Shown piece by piece: positions 33,695-43,062 of a DNA stretch of 64,000 bases (positions within the stretch are counted from its first letter, which is position 1; every line of letters begins with the position of its first letter). The stretch is taken from contig JASBTQ010000026.1 in the NCBI GenBank assembly GCA_030148335.1, forward strand, positions 1 through 64,000. Reading direction: 5' to 3'. Under the pieces are notes generated by a model. That model saw only the letters and a list, made by a program, of their open reading frames with translations, did no database searches and was not told where the DNA came from. Origin of the DNA: Allomuricauda sp. GTDB lineage: Bacteria > Bacteroidota > Bacteroidia > Flavobacteriales > Flavobacteriaceae. Made by a program: the position numbers and the translations under genes.

Positions 33695-35121
33695 ACCCTA
33701 TGAAAACCAACCTCACAACCTATGGTTTTGCACTTTTGACCTTATTGTTGACCGCCTGCCAAACCGAGACCAAGGAAAAAGTGGACCTGGCCATCACCAA
33801 TGCCAATGTTATCCATTTGGAAACGGGGAAAGTAGAGCTGCAGGACATTTACATTTTGAACGGCAAGATCAAGGCCATCAAAACGGCCAAAAGTGAGCAA
33901 ACGTTTGAAGCGGATTCCACCTTCGATGCCACAGGAAAATATGTATTGCCAGGTTTTTGGGACAACCATATCCATTTGAGGGGCGGCGATTCGCTCATAG
34001 CCAACAACAAGAACTTTTTAAAGCTCTTCATTGCGAATGGGGTGACCACGGTGCGTGATGCCGGGGGCGACCTTACCCCTTCCGTTATGGATTGGAAATC
34101 GCAGATTGCGGAAGAAAAGCTGATAGGTCCTACCATTTTTACCGCTGGTCCAAAAATTGACGGTCCCAATTCCACTTGGGCAGGTTCGTTGGAGGTCCAA
34201 TCTGACGAAGATGTACAAAATGCCCTGGATTCCTTGGAAAAATTGCAAGTGGATTTTGTAAAGCTCTACGACAGCAGAATTTCTGCGGAAAACTACCTCA
34301 AATCCATTGAAGGTGCCGAAGAAAGAGGTCTGGTCGTATCGGGACACATGCCATTTACAGTAACCTTGGACGAGACCATTGAAGCAGGGATGGACGGCAT
34401 CGAGCATTTATACTACATCATGAAGGGCTGTGCCGGCAACGAAGTGGAGGTCACCGAAAAATTGAAGAACGGGGAAATGGGCTTTTGGGGTGCCATGCCC
34501 GCCCTTATGAACACCTATGCGGACAGTACCGCTCAAAAGACATTCACCCAGTTGAAAGAGAACGATGTTTTTGTGGTGCCCACCCTCCATATTGGAAAGA
34601 CCCTGAGCTATTTGGATGAAGTGGACCATTCCGACGATCCTTACCTAAAATACATGGGCAAAGGGATCCTCAAAACCTACGAAGGAAGGATCAAAGGTGC
34701 CCTGAATGCCTCCGAGGAAGCACGGGGAAACCGGAAACAACTGGATACCTTTTTCGGAAAATTGGCCAAATCTCTCGATACGGCCGGTGTGTCTATGTTG
34801 GCAGGCTCCGATTGTGGTGCCTTCAACTCCTATGTCTATCCCGGAATTTCACTGCACAAGGAACTGGAAGCCATGGTGGCCAACGGTATTTCGCCATTGG
34901 ATGCCTTGCGCACATCTGCCTACCACGGAGCCCAATTTTTGAAACAGACCGAAAATTATGGTGGCATCTCCGAAGGAAAAATCTCCGATCTGGTCATTTT
35001 GGAAGGAAATCCGTTGGAAGATATCACCCAGACCCAAAAACTGTATTCGGTGGTCAAGGGAACCCAAGTATTTTCCAAAGAGCAGTTACAGCGGCTTTTG
35101 GACAGTGCCGTGATGGATTGA
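33691..35121 (+). CDS. exported amidohydrolase-family lipoprotein
   Basis: Metal-dependent hydrolase of 476 residues, imidazolonepropionase/prolidase-like branch. The lipobox LLLTAC places it in the envelope. Metal ligands are visible in DNHIHLRGG (HxH), the probable carboxylated lysine in VDFVKLYDS, histidines in VSGHMPFT and GIEHLYYI, and the aspartate in LAGSDCGAF. The start at 33691 overlaps the previous stop (ATGA); ATG 33700 is equally good for the signal peptide. Relatives hydrolyse dipeptides or cyclic amides, in line with the peptidase neighbours; the substrate is open. Confidence 0.86.
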   Translation: MNPMKTNLTTYGFALLTLLLTACQTETKEKVDLAITNANVIHLETGKVELQDIYILNGKIKAIKTAKSEQTFEADSTFDATGKYVLPGFWDNHIHLRGGDSLIANNKNFLKLFIANGVTTVRDAGGDLTPSVMDWKSQIAEEKLIGPTIFTAGPKIDGPNSTWAGSLEVQSDEDVQNALDSLEKLQVDFVKLYDSRISAENYLKSIEGAEERGLVVSGHMPFTVTLDETIEAGMDGIEHLYYIMKGCAGNEVEVTEKLKNGEMGFWGAMPALMNTYADSTAQKTFTQLKENDVFVVPTLHIGKTLSYLDEVDHSDDPYLKYMGKGILKTYEGRIKGALNASEEARGNRKQLDTFFGKLAKSLDTAGVSMLAGSDCGAFNSYVYPGISLHKELEAMVANGISPLDALRTSAYHGAQFLKQTENYGGISEGKISDLVILEGNPLEDITQTQKLYSVVKGTQVFSKEQLQRLLDSAVMD

Positions 35122-35283
35122 TCGTTTGTGATCGGGACCCCGTTAACATGTTTTTAAGAAATCTGGTCGGTGTTTTTGGTATCTTTAGACGGCTTAAACA
35201 ACCCGTAGAATGAGAACCACGCTCCCCCGTACTGATATTTTCAGGTCAGTTTTCCCTTTTCCAACTAATTCAATCCAAGTAAG

Positions 35284-37206
35284 ATGAAAAAAATTATGGT
35301 AATTGCCCTTGTGTCCCTTGTTTGGGCCTGCAAGGAAGAAAAGAAAGAACCGTCCATAGCGGAGACCATGCAGACCTACACCATTGCCCAGATGATGGAC
35401 AATGAGGCCATCGGCGGAGGAAGTTTCTCCCCTGACAACAGTAAATTGCTTATTTCGAGCAACCGTTCCGGTATCTACAACATGTACACCATCCCAACTT
35501 CGGGCGGGGATATGATGCCCGTGACCCAATCCGACAGTTCGTCCGTGTTCTCCATTTCCTATTTTCCGAAGGATGAGCGCATGCTGTTCCGAATGGACAA
35601 CAATGGCGATGAAATTTACCACATCTATATGCGGGAGACGGATGGTAGCCACAAAGACCTGACCCCGGATGAAGGCGCACGGTCATTGTTCTACGATTGG
35701 GCAACCGACGATGCTTCCTTTTTCTATGCTTCCAATAAAAGGGACAATCGGTTCATGGACCTCTATGAAATGGATTTGGAGACCATGACCCCTACCTTGA
35801 TCTATCAAAATGACGATGGGTATGACATCAATGTCATTTCACCGGACGAAAAATTTGTGGCACTCAGCAAATCCATCAACACCAATGACAGTGACCTGTT
35901 CCTGTACAATCTGGAAACCAAGGAACTTGTCAAGATCAACAAAAACCAAAGTGGCAACAGCGGACAGGATTTCTCACCTGATGGCAGTGCGTTCTACTAC
36001 ACCACCGATGATGGCAGTGAATTTTCCTATTTGATGAAGTACAAATTGGACGATGCTTCCTATGAAAAGGCCATGGCACGGGATTGGGACATTGTCGGAA
36101 TGGGCTTTACCGATAACGGCACCTATCAGGTGACCTACATCAACGAGGACGCCAAAAACACCATCGAGGTGATGGAAGTGGCCACGGGAAAAAACATAGA
36201 ACTTCCCAAGATTGAGAACATGGAGGTCACCAGTGTGGCCTTTTCCGATGATGAAAAACTGATGCGCTTCTACGCAGGGGGCTCGCACACCCCATCCAAC
36301 CTCTATGTGTACAACGTGGATACCAAGGAACAGAATCAACTTACGAATGTCCTCAACCCTGAAATTCAGGGGCAGGACCTCGTCAAAGCGGAGGTGATCC
36401 GTTACAAATCCTTTGATGGGGTGGAAATCCCGGCCATCTACTACAAACCCCATCAAGCCTCCGAAGAAAACCCGGTCCCAGCCTTGGTGTGGGTACACGG
36501 TGGTCCGGGCGGGCAATCGCGCCAAAACTTCAGTGCCTTCATCCAATATCTCGTCAACCACGGCTATGCCGTATTGGCGGTGAACAACCGCGGAAGCAGT
36601 GGATATGGAAAAACGTTCTACCAAATGGACGATCTCAATCATGGCGACAAAGACCTGAAAGATTGTGTGGAGGGCAAAAATTGGTTGGCCGAACAACCGG
36701 GCATCGATGGGGAGAAAATCGGCATCATCGGAGGATCCTATGGCGGTTACATGACCATGGCCGCCCTCACCTATGCCCCGGAAGAGTTTGATGTCGGCGT
36801 GAACCTTTTTGGGGTGACCAACTGGATGAGGACCCTGAAAAGCATTCCGCCATGGTGGGAATCCTTCAAAGATGCCCTCTACAAGGAATTGGGAGACCCC
36901 TACAGTGCGGATTCCGTTCGGTTGAAGCAGATTTCCCCACTTTTCCACACGGACAAGGTGACCAAACCGCTCATTGTACTCCAAGGCTCCCAAGATCCAA
37001 GGGTACTTCAGGTCGAATCGGACGAGATAGTGGCCGGAGTCCGTAAAAATGGTGTGCCCGTGGAGTACGTGCTCTTTGAGGACGAAGGGCATGGATTCGT
37101 GAAAAAAGAGAACCAAATAGAAGCGTATAGCAAAATATTGGAATTTTTGGATGTGTACCTGAAAAAAGAAGAACAAGGTGCAGCTATTAAAGATGGAAGT
37201 TTATGA
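35284..37206 (+). CDS. S9-family prolyl oligopeptidase-like serine peptidase, lipoprotein
   Basis: Peptidase of 640 residues with signal peptide and cysteine (LVWACKEE, likely lipidated). An N-terminal beta-propeller (about 40-370, PD40 blades such as GGSFSPDNSKLL and NSGQDFSPDGSAF) covers a C-terminal alpha/beta-hydrolase with S485 in GGSYGGYM, D571 in GSQDPRVL and H603 in DEGHGF. This is the dipeptidyl-peptidase-IV/acylaminoacyl-peptidase group. It is coupled to the next gene by an ATGA overlap. It probably trims oligopeptides outside the inner membrane. Confidence 0.92.
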   Translation: MKKIMVIALVSLVWACKEEKKEPSIAETMQTYTIAQMMDNEAIGGGSFSPDNSKLLISSNRSGIYNMYTIPTSGGDMMPVTQSDSSSVFSISYFPKDERMLFRMDNNGDEIYHIYMRETDGSHKDLTPDEGARSLFYDWATDDASFFYASNKRDNRFMDLYEMDLETMTPTLIYQNDDGYDINVISPDEKFVALSKSINTNDSDLFLYNLETKELVKINKNQSGNSGQDFSPDGSAFYYTTDDGSEFSYLMKYKLDDASYEKAMARDWDIVGMGFTDNGTYQVTYINEDAKNTIEVMEVATGKNIELPKIENMEVTSVAFSDDEKLMRFYAGGSHTPSNLYVYNVDTKEQNQLTNVLNPEIQGQDLVKAEVIRYKSFDGVEIPAIYYKPHQASEENPVPALVWVHGGPGGQSRQNFSAFIQYLVNHGYAVLAVNNRGSSGYGKTFYQMDDLNHGDKDLKDCVEGKNWLAEQPGIDGEKIGIIGGSYGGYMTMAALTYAPEEFDVGVNLFGVTNWMRTLKSIPPWWESFKDALYKELGDPYSADSVRLKQISPLFHTDKVTKPLIVLQGSQDPRVLQVESDEIVAGVRKNGVPVEYVLFEDEGHGFVKKENQIEAYSKILEFLDVYLKKEEQGAAIKDGSL

Positions 37207-37895
37207 TCAAAAAAGTATTGCCCCTATTCTTATTGTTTATATCGATGGTTTCAAACGCCCAACAACCTGGAGAGGATGAGTGGGGAGCTTGGTACATGTA
37301 CTTTGGCACCAACAAGGTTTCGGAAAAGTTCAGCATTCATACGGAGGCGCAGGCCCGGTTATACGAGACCACCAGCAATTTCAACCAATTGTTATTGCGG
37401 ACAGGGCTCAATTACCATATCGACCCAAATGCCATTGCCACCTTCGGTTATGGCTATATCGATACGGACAATTCCTTTGGGGAAATACCCGGTGAGGTCA
37501 ACAGCATAGAACACCGGATTTTTGAACAGTTTATTCTAAAGAATAAGGTCTGGGAATTTCTTTTTGAGCACCGCTACCGCTTGGAGCAACGCTTTTTGGA
37601 TTTTGGCGATGCCACGGACACACAGCACAGGGCCCGTTATCGTTTACAGATGACCTTGCCCCTTACCAATACCTTCTTCCTGAACTTTTACGATGAATTG
37701 TTCATCAACCTTCAGGACGATCTTTTTGGGCAGAACCGACTCTATGCAGCAGTAGGTGTGAATGTTACGGAGAACAGCAGTGTGCAATTGGGATACCTTC
37801 GCAACCAGTTTCCCAATGCGGTGTATGACCGCTTGCAGGTTGCCGTGTTCTACAATCCCGATCTAAGAGGGCTTTTCAAGAAAAAGAAACCCTAA
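37203..37895 (+). CDS. DUF2490 family outer-membrane-like protein
   Basis: Exported protein of 230 residues (signal peptide about 1-19, ending VSNAQ) with alternating strands rich in aromatic residues: GAWYMYFGTNKVSEKFSIHTEAQ, HRYRLEQRFLDFGD, FLNFYDELFIN. This matches DUF2490, a beta-barrel-like family of Bacteroidota. Its start overlaps the S9 stop, so the two are cotranslated. No function is known. Confidence 0.82.
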   Translation: MIKKVLPLFLLFISMVSNAQQPGEDEWGAWYMYFGTNKVSEKFSIHTEAQARLYETTSNFNQLLLRTGLNYHIDPNAIATFGYGYIDTDNSFGEIPGEVNSIEHRIFEQFILKNKVWEFLFEHRYRLEQRFLDFGDATDTQHRARYRLQMTLPLTNTFFLNFYDELFINLQDDLFGQNRLYAAVGVNVTENSSVQLGYLRNQFPNAVYDRLQVAVFYNPDLRGLFKKKKP

Positions 37896-37970
37896 GAAAT
37901 ACTATGGACAAAATAATTGACAGCTCCCTAAATAATGAGTAACTTAGTGATGAACCTAAAAATTCTTACA

Positions 37971-38555
37971 ATGAAGAAAATACAAGCAATAGCATTGGGA
38001 CTGATACTGGTCATGTCCTTTAGCTGCAAACAAGCAAAAAAAGAAGCGGAAGAAACCACTTCGGAAGTCGAGGAAACGGTGGAAGAGGTAGTTAAGGAAG
38101 AGCCCAAGAGCATAAGTTTCCAAATGGAACCCAAGAGTGACAGCAATGTAACTGGCGAGGCCACCTTTACCGAAGAAAACGGAAAAGTAGCGATGAAAGC
38201 AACATTCAGCGGTCTTTCGGAAGGGGAACATGCCATACACCTCCACGAAAAGGCGGATTGTTCCTCCGCAGACGGAACATCCACTGGCGGCCACTGGAAC
38301 CCCACCTTTCAACCCCATGGCAAGTGGGGAGCGGAAGAAGGCTACCACAAGGGTGATATCGGTAACTTTGTAGCTGATGCGGAGGGCAACGCCACCGTGG
38401 ATTTTGCTACCGATGAATGGTGCATAGGATGTGATGATGAAACCAAGAACATTTTGGGCAAGGCGGTGATCGTGCACCAAGGAGTGGATGATTACACCTC
38501 CCAACCCAGCGGGGATGCCGGGGCCAGGATTTCCTGTGCAGGCATTATCCAATAA
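37971..38555 (+). CDS. Cu/Zn superoxide dismutase, exported lipoprotein
   Basis: SOD of 194 residues converting superoxide to peroxide and oxygen at the envelope. The start at 37971 (MKKIQAIALG) gives a lipobox VMSFSC; an upstream in-frame ATG is not needed. All metal ligands are seen: HLHEKADC (HxH for copper), GGHWNP (bridging), the zinc set in TFQPHGKWGAEEGYHKGDIGNF, and VIVHQGVDD. The arginine of GDAGARISC guides the substrate. A 20-residue acidic linker (KKEAEETTSEVEETVEEV) follows the signal peptide. The gene is monocistronic, ending in a terminator. Confidence 0.93.
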   Translation: MKKIQAIALGLILVMSFSCKQAKKEAEETTSEVEETVEEVVKEEPKSISFQMEPKSDSNVTGEATFTEENGKVAMKATFSGLSEGEHAIHLHEKADCSSADGTSTGGHWNPTFQPHGKWGAEEGYHKGDIGNFVADAEGNATVDFATDEWCIGCDDETKNILGKAVIVHQGVDDYTSQPSGDAGARISCAGIIQ

Positions 38556-38570
38556 CAAACGGCAGACAGA

Positions 38571-38600
38571 AGAGCTGCCTCGGAGCAGCTCTTTTTTTTT
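38571..38600 (+). terminator. rho-independent terminator after the SOD gene
   Basis: Perfect 8-bp stem AGAGCTGC/GCAGCTCT, loop of 6, followed by nine T. Confidence 0.9.
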
Positions 38601-38619
38601 CACTTAAAAGCACTGGACC

Positions 38620-38826
38620 ATGGACAATGTAAAAGAATACCCCAACGGGGAAATATCGGTAGTGTGGAAGTCCGAACTATGCCAACATGCGGGAGTATGC
38701 GTGAAACTATTGCCCAAGGTCTATAATCCCAAAGAAAGACCTTGGATAAAAGTTGAAAACGCCACCACCGATGAACTGAAACACCAAATCTCAAAATGCC
38801 CATCGGGCGCGCTGAGCTATCACTGA
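38620..38826 (+). CDS. YjdI-like (4Fe-4S) mono-cluster protein
   Basis: Small protein of 68 residues with cysteines C21 and C27 in CQHAGVC and C60 in KCPSGAL, the pattern of the divergent ferredoxin-like Fer4_19/YjdI family. The following gene is its usual partner, a YjdJ-type acetyltransferase, 19 bp downstream. In other bacteria the two are found together or fused; the electron partner is unknown. Confidence 0.88.
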   Translation: MDNVKEYPNGEISVVWKSELCQHAGVCVKLLPKVYNPKERPWIKVENATTDELKHQISKCPSGALSYH

Positions 38827-38845
38827 CAAACCCACCAACAGCAGT

Positions 38846-39148
38846 ATGGAAAAGAAACACCAACTCGTGGACAACGAGACCGCCAAACGGTTCCAGTTTG
38901 AGCTGGACAATGGCGACATTGCAAAAATCGAATACATCAAGGCACAGGAAAAAATATACCTGACCCATACCGAAGTTCCCGTGGGCTATGAGGGACAGGG
39001 CATTGGATCGGAACTCATCAAACAGACCTTGGAACACATCAAAGAGCAGGACTGGACCCTCATTCCCCTATGCCCCTTTGTGGCCAAGTACCTCCAAAGA
39101 CATCCCGAATGGAAAGTATTGGTGATGAAAGGAATCAACATCGGATAA
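38846..39148 (+). CDS. YjdJ-like GNAT N-acetyltransferase
   Basis: Compact acetyltransferase of 100 residues. The acetyl-CoA motif is VPVGYEGQGIGSELIKQTLE (Q-x-G-x-G core GQGIG), and CPFVAKYLQRHPEW is the characteristic C-terminal motif of the YjdJ/NATD1 subgroup. Pairing with YjdI is conserved across bacteria. The substrate is unknown. Confidence 0.9.
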   Translation: MEKKHQLVDNETAKRFQFELDNGDIAKIEYIKAQEKIYLTHTEVPVGYEGQGIGSELIKQTLEHIKEQDWTLIPLCPFVAKYLQRHPEWKVLVMKGINIG

Positions 39149-39188
39149 CTTGGACATCACTTACTTTTCATATCTTTAGCCATAGGCT

Positions 39189-39716
39189 ATGCAATTGGAC
39201 AACCTCATAGAACGATTTCAAAAAAAGGATAGAGCTGCTTTTGAAGCACTGTATGATATGTATGCGGAAAATCTATGTGGGGCCATCAACATCATTCTCA
39301 AAGATCCTGAACGTTCGCAGGAACTTTGTCAGGATGTATTTGTCAAAATTTGGACCAAATCCGATCAATACGACACCTCCAAAGGACGCTTTTTTACATG
39401 GATATTGAACATCGCCAGAAATGCTGCGATCGATGAACTGCGCTCAAAAAGCCATAAAAATCAAAAGAAAAACCTCTCTGTTGAATCTCTCGTAGGTATC
39501 TATGAAAACAGTGAGGATCTGAACGATAAAGTGGATACCATTGGCCTAATGTCCCTATTGAAAGGACTGAAGGATAAATGTATCCTGTTGATAGACCTGC
39601 TTTATTTCAAGGGATATACACAAAAGGAAGCCGCAGAGCACCTAAATACGCCTGTGGGCACCATAAAAACACGTATTAGAAGCTGTATTTCCGAGATACG
39701 GAAGAATATGGCATAA
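39189..39716 (+). CDS. RNA polymerase ECF sigma factor
   Basis: Sigma-70-family factor of 175 residues: region 2 (about 10-80, with SQELCQDVFVKIWTKSDQYD and FFTWILNIARNAAIDELRSK) and region 4 (about 115-172, YTQKEAAEHLNTPVGTIKTRI). This sequence pattern resembles SigK-type ECF factors. The next gene, 3 bp downstream, is a RskA-like anti-sigma, so the pair forms a regulatory unit. A TATCTTTA near 39171 may be its -7 element. Confidence 0.92.
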   Translation: MQLDNLIERFQKKDRAAFEALYDMYAENLCGAINIILKDPERSQELCQDVFVKIWTKSDQYDTSKGRFFTWILNIARNAAIDELRSKSHKNQKKNLSVESLVGIYENSEDLNDKVDTIGLMSLLKGLKDKCILLIDLLYFKGYTQKEAAEHLNTPVGTIKTRIRSCISEIRKNMA

Positions 39717-39719
39717 GTC

Positions 39720-40514
39720 ATGGAAGTTGAAAAGTACATAGCGTCAGGTATTTTGGAACTCTATGTTGCGGGGGCACTGACCCCGGAACAAAACTTGGAG
39801 GTACATCGGTATGCGGAACAATATCCAGAGATAAAAACGGAAATTGAGGCCATCGAGGCCGCCATTCTGAAACTCTCCCGCACCACTTCTCCTGGATTGT
39901 CCAAGAATGGTTTCAAGAAAATCGAGGCCGAACTGGATGATGTGATCACATTTGTTCCACCCACATCCAAAAAGAAGGCCCCTTGGGGCAGCTATCTGGG
40001 CTGGGCAGCCTCTTTGTTGCTGGCAGCCGGTCTGTTGTGGGTCTATACCGAAAACAACAACCTCAAATCAGAAATAGAAATCTCGAACCAAGAAAAACAG
40101 GATTTGGAAGAAACGTTGTCCAACATCCAAGAGGAAGCTGCCCGACAAGAAACATTCTTGGAGATGCTAAGAAATCAGAATGTCTCCGTGATTGCCCTAG
40201 GCGGACAGGCGGTTTCACCAGAATCCTATGCCAAGGCGTATTGGGACAAGTTCGAAAACAAGGTGGTCATCGACGCACAGGGATTGCCCGAGCCCCCAAC
40301 AGGATTCACCTATCAGGTCTGGTCCTTGAAACTGGACCCCCTCACCCCTACCAGCATAGGACTTTTGAATGATTTTACCACTACCGGTGACAAGCTCTTC
40401 ACGTTGGAAAACGCCAACGAGTCCGAGGCATTCGGGATTACATTGGAACCTGAGGGCGGAAGCGAATCCCCTACCTTGGAACAATTGTACACTTTGGGAA
40501 CCGTGGGCAGGTAA
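39720..40514 (+). CDS. RskA-like anti-sigma factor
   Basis: Membrane protein of 264 residues. The cytoplasmic N-terminal part (ILELYVAGALTPEQNLEV, the usual anti-sigma-K opening) is followed by one transmembrane helix (about 93-110, WGSYLGWAASLLLAAGLLW). Next come a coiled coil (NNNLKSEIEISNQEKQDLEE) and the RskA domain with GFTYQVWSLKLDP. It should hold the neighbouring ECF factor until regulated proteolysis. Gene order and spacing support this. Confidence 0.9.
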   Translation: MEVEKYIASGILELYVAGALTPEQNLEVHRYAEQYPEIKTEIEAIEAAILKLSRTTSPGLSKNGFKKIEAELDDVITFVPPTSKKKAPWGSYLGWAASLLLAAGLLWVYTENNNLKSEIEISNQEKQDLEETLSNIQEEAARQETFLEMLRNQNVSVIALGGQAVSPESYAKAYWDKFENKVVIDAQGLPEPPTGFTYQVWSLKLDPLTPTSIGLLNDFTTTGDKLFTLENANESEAFGITLEPEGGSESPTLEQLYTLGTVGR

Positions 40515-40522
40515 AGTTGCCC

Positions 40523-40556
40523 AAAAAAGAAAGCAGCCCAAAAAATTTGGACTGCT
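40523..40556 (-). terminator. terminator for the OmpW gene (minus strand)
   Basis: Stem AGCAG/CTGCT extended by CCAAA/TTTGG after one mismatch. On the minus strand it is followed by TTCTTTTTT. There is no T-run in the plus direction. Confidence 0.65.
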
Positions 40557-40586
40557 CCCCAACCTAAAAAAAGCGTGTTAATGCAA

Positions 40587-41234
40587 CTATAATTTAAGGC
40601 CCACTCCAAATCCAAAGATCCATGGGTCAATATCCACATCTGCTTCCACAGTTGCCCCCAAAGCCGTGGTAGCATCAACTGTGGCCGTAGTATTCAAAAA
40701 GAGTTTTTTGATGTCCAGGTTCAAGAACCACTTGTCGTTCAGCATAAAATCGAAACCGCCTTGCAATGCAAAACCCACAGCGGTGTCATATTCCACATCA
40801 TTGGCCACAGGTCCCTCGTCCACACCGTAAAAAAGGGTAAGGTTTACCCCGGCACCCAAATAGGGAACAAAGTCGCCCCCGGTAAAATGGTATTGCCCGG
40901 TCAATGTGGGTGGCAAAAGCCAGACACTGCCCAAATCGATATCCCCTGCAGCAGTGCCGATGGCCTCGACATCATGCTTGGTAGTACCCAAAATGAGTTC
41001 CGCCGACCAGTTTTCCGTAAAAAAGTAGGTAATATCAAATTCGGGAACAACAGCGGTGGAAATGGAAACATCCCCGCCTATGGCCTCAATCTCCGCACCT
41101 TCGTCCGGGGCCACCACAATGCCCCTCAATCGAAACTGCCATTTGCCAAAATCACTGGTGGGCGAGTCTTGGGACATTACTAAGTTTGAAAATCCCATGA
41201 ATGCCACCACTGCAAAAAGTATTGTCTTTCTCAT
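40587..41234 (-). CDS. OmpW-family outer membrane beta-barrel protein
   Basis: Outer membrane protein of 215 residues with signal peptide (about 1-22, ending LVMSQ). Typical OmpW features are the N-terminal GKWQFRLRGIVVAPDEGAE, FFTENWSAELILGTTKHD, LPPTLTGQYHF and the final WIFGFGVGLKL ending in an aromatic-rich strand. OmpW forms an eight-stranded barrel passing small hydrophobic molecules. It is convergent with the anti-sigma gene and has its own terminator. Confidence 0.92.
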   Translation of the reverse strand: MRKTILFAVVAFMGFSNLVMSQDSPTSDFGKWQFRLRGIVVAPDEGAEIEAIGGDVSISTAVVPEFDITYFFTENWSAELILGTTKHDVEAIGTAAGDIDLGSVWLLPPTLTGQYHFTGGDFVPYLGAGVNLTLFYGVDEGPVANDVEYDTAVGFALQGGFDFMLNDKWFLNLDIKKLFLNTTATVDATTALGATVEADVDIDPWIFGFGVGLKL

Positions 41235-41257
41235 TGTACTGTTATTTAAAGATGGGA

Positions 41258-41265
41258 CAAAACTA
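41258..41265 (-). promoter_or_regulatory. candidate -7 element (TAGTTTTG) of the OmpW gene
   Basis: On the minus strand, an exact TAnnTTTG match 24 bp before the start codon. No convincing -33 TTTG at the expected distance. Confidence 0.4.
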
Positions 41266-41381
41266 GCCCTAGAGGCTCTCCAGATATATGATGTTTGTCA
41301 TTGGATGTGAAGAACAGACAGCATATATCTCCGAGGCAAATTATGCTGAAATCAGAGAAAGACTTTGGAAAAACTAGGGCT

Positions 41382-42362
41382 TTAGAACCATTTTTTTCGC
41401 TTAAAGATGATGATGGAAACAATGGTAATGACCAACATCAGCCCCAAAAGGATGAAGTAGCCGTTGGGCCATTGGAGCTCTGGAATGTTTTCAAAATTCA
41501 TCCCATAGATCCCGGCCAAAAAGGTAAGGGGAATAAAAATGACCGAAAAAATGGTCAGGGTCTTCATCACCTCGTTCAACCGGTGGCCCTGGATACTGAA
41601 AAACAGGTTGATCTGGCTCTCCAGCTCGTGGATATCCGAATCGATATCATTGGTCAAACCATTGATTTGCTCCCTGAGCTCGCTGAAATACTTGTTGTGG
41701 AACCCTTTCATCTCCACTCTTTCCAGTTTGATGATGATGTCCCGAAGTCCAAGGGACGCCTTTTTAAACTCGTTGATGATGGATTTCTTTTGCTCCACCT
41801 CGAACATGAACTGAGGGGTCGGTTCCTGGTTTAGGATGACATCCAAGGTATTCTCCATCAAAACAATTTCCTCGTATTTGTCCTTGTAATTGGTGATCAA
41901 GGTTTCCAAAATGAAGAACAACAAGTAGTCCGCGCGCTTTTTTCGGATGATTCCCTTGTTCTCAAAGATCCGTTGACGGATCCAATCAAAATGGTCACCC
42001 CGTTTTTCCTGAATGCACCAAATGAAATCCTTGGCCACCACAAAGAATATCTGCTCGGACTCCAAACCATCATGTTCCGTCTTCACGATCCTAGCGGCCA
42101 CAAAGAGTTGTTCCTCGAGTTCGATCACTTTGTTGCCCATTTTTGGGTTCAAGAGAAGCCGTAACAGAAAGTCGTCCAAATTGTTTTCCAACACCATCTT
42201 TCTGAACTCGTCCATATATTCAAGGCCATAGGTATTGACCCAAGTGATCGATTTGTCGCCTTTGGAGAGGATTATATCATTTTCCAAAGAAAATTGATGG
42301 TTGTTATAGTTGTCCGGGGAGTAATTGATCACCCATGTATTTTTTTCAAATTCTGTCTCCAT
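41382..42362 (-). CDS. CorA-family magnesium/divalent cation transporter
   Basis: Inner-membrane Mg2+/Co2+ channel of 326 residues. A long cytoplasmic N-terminal funnel domain ends in two transmembrane helices with the signature YGMNF (GMN 287-289) at the pore mouth and a basic C-terminal tail KRKKW. The start METEFEKNTW at 42362 is chosen; an in-frame extension upstream runs into the divergent channel gene. It is divergent from a small mechanosensitive channel gene across 70 bp. Confidence 0.93.
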   Translation of the reverse strand: METEFEKNTWVINYSPDNYNNHQFSLENDIILSKGDKSITWVNTYGLEYMDEFRKMVLENNLDDFLLRLLLNPKMGNKVIELEEQLFVAARIVKTEHDGLESEQIFFVVAKDFIWCIQEKRGDHFDWIRQRIFENKGIIRKKRADYLLFFILETLITNYKDKYEEIVLMENTLDVILNQEPTPQFMFEVEQKKSIINEFKKASLGLRDIIIKLERVEMKGFHNKYFSELREQINGLTNDIDSDIHELESQINLFFSIQGHRLNEVMKTLTIFSVIFIPLTFLAGIYGMNFENIPELQWPNGYFILLGLMLVITIVSIIIFKRKKWF

Positions 42363-42432
42363 TGTGATGCAAGTGAAATGGGTTATTTGTAGTTTAGAGC
42401 ATAAGTTAATCCAAAAATAGCAAGAACACCCC

Positions 42433-42975
42433 ATGATAGACCCTATGTCTTTTAAAACCGAGATTTTGTTCACGGTTATCCTACTAGCCTTCATACTTTT
42501 ACTGAACACTTTCACCAAAAGGGGCATTAGAAGGTTCGGCAAGAGCAGTTCCATCGACATGAACAGCCGGAAAATCATTTTCTACCTCAGCAATTTGATT
42601 TTTTACCTATTGGCCTTTGTTGGAATTTCGTTGATCTGGGGCGTCAAGTTGGAGGATTTTTCCCTTTTCCTGTCCTCGGTGCTCGCGATTTTGGGTGTCG
42701 GCTTTGTGGCCCAGTGGTCCATACTGTCCAATTTGACCGCCAGTGTGATCTTGTTCTTTAGCCATCCCTTGCGATTGGGCGACCGGATAAGGGTCATGGA
42801 TAAGGATTTTGACTGGACCGGACGAGTGGAGGACATCAGTGGTTTTTACCTGTTCATGCGCACGGATGATGGGAGAAGGATTACCATACCCACCAACCTT
42901 GTCATCCAAAAAGGGATAGAGATTCTAAAGGATATCGAGGAAACTTCCGATGAGGAGGAAATCATCGAAAATTGA
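42433..42975 (+). CDS. small mechanosensitive-channel (MscS-domain) protein
   Basis: Protein of 180 residues with about three membrane helices (about 8-28, 48-68 and 78-105) and the MscS beta domain GDRIRVMDKDFDWTGRVEDI followed by TDDGRRITIPTNLVIQKGIEI. It lacks the C-terminal alpha/beta cage of E. coli MscS (286 residues), so it is a minimal form known in Bacteroidota. Divergent from corA; both act in ion and osmotic control. ATG 42445 is a possible alternative start. Confidence 0.88.
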   Translation: MIDPMSFKTEILFTVILLAFILLLNTFTKRGIRRFGKSSSIDMNSRKIIFYLSNLIFYLLAFVGISLIWGVKLEDFSLFLSSVLAILGVGFVAQWSILSNLTASVILFFSHPLRLGDRIRVMDKDFDWTGRVEDISGFYLFMRTDDGRRITIPTNLVIQKGIEILKDIEETSDEEEIIEN

Positions 42976-43062
42976 TCAAGGGTGCCCAGCTATGCCGAAC
43001 ACCCTTGAAAACAACAACCAAGCCCAAACTTGGAAACCACTCGTTGCAAAATTTAAAATGCC

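Noticed and set aside
35974..37176. 400-codon open frame on the minus strand
   Set aside because: Fully antisense to the S9 peptidase with its complete catalytic triad; the antisense product has no recognisable domain and only reflects codon bias.
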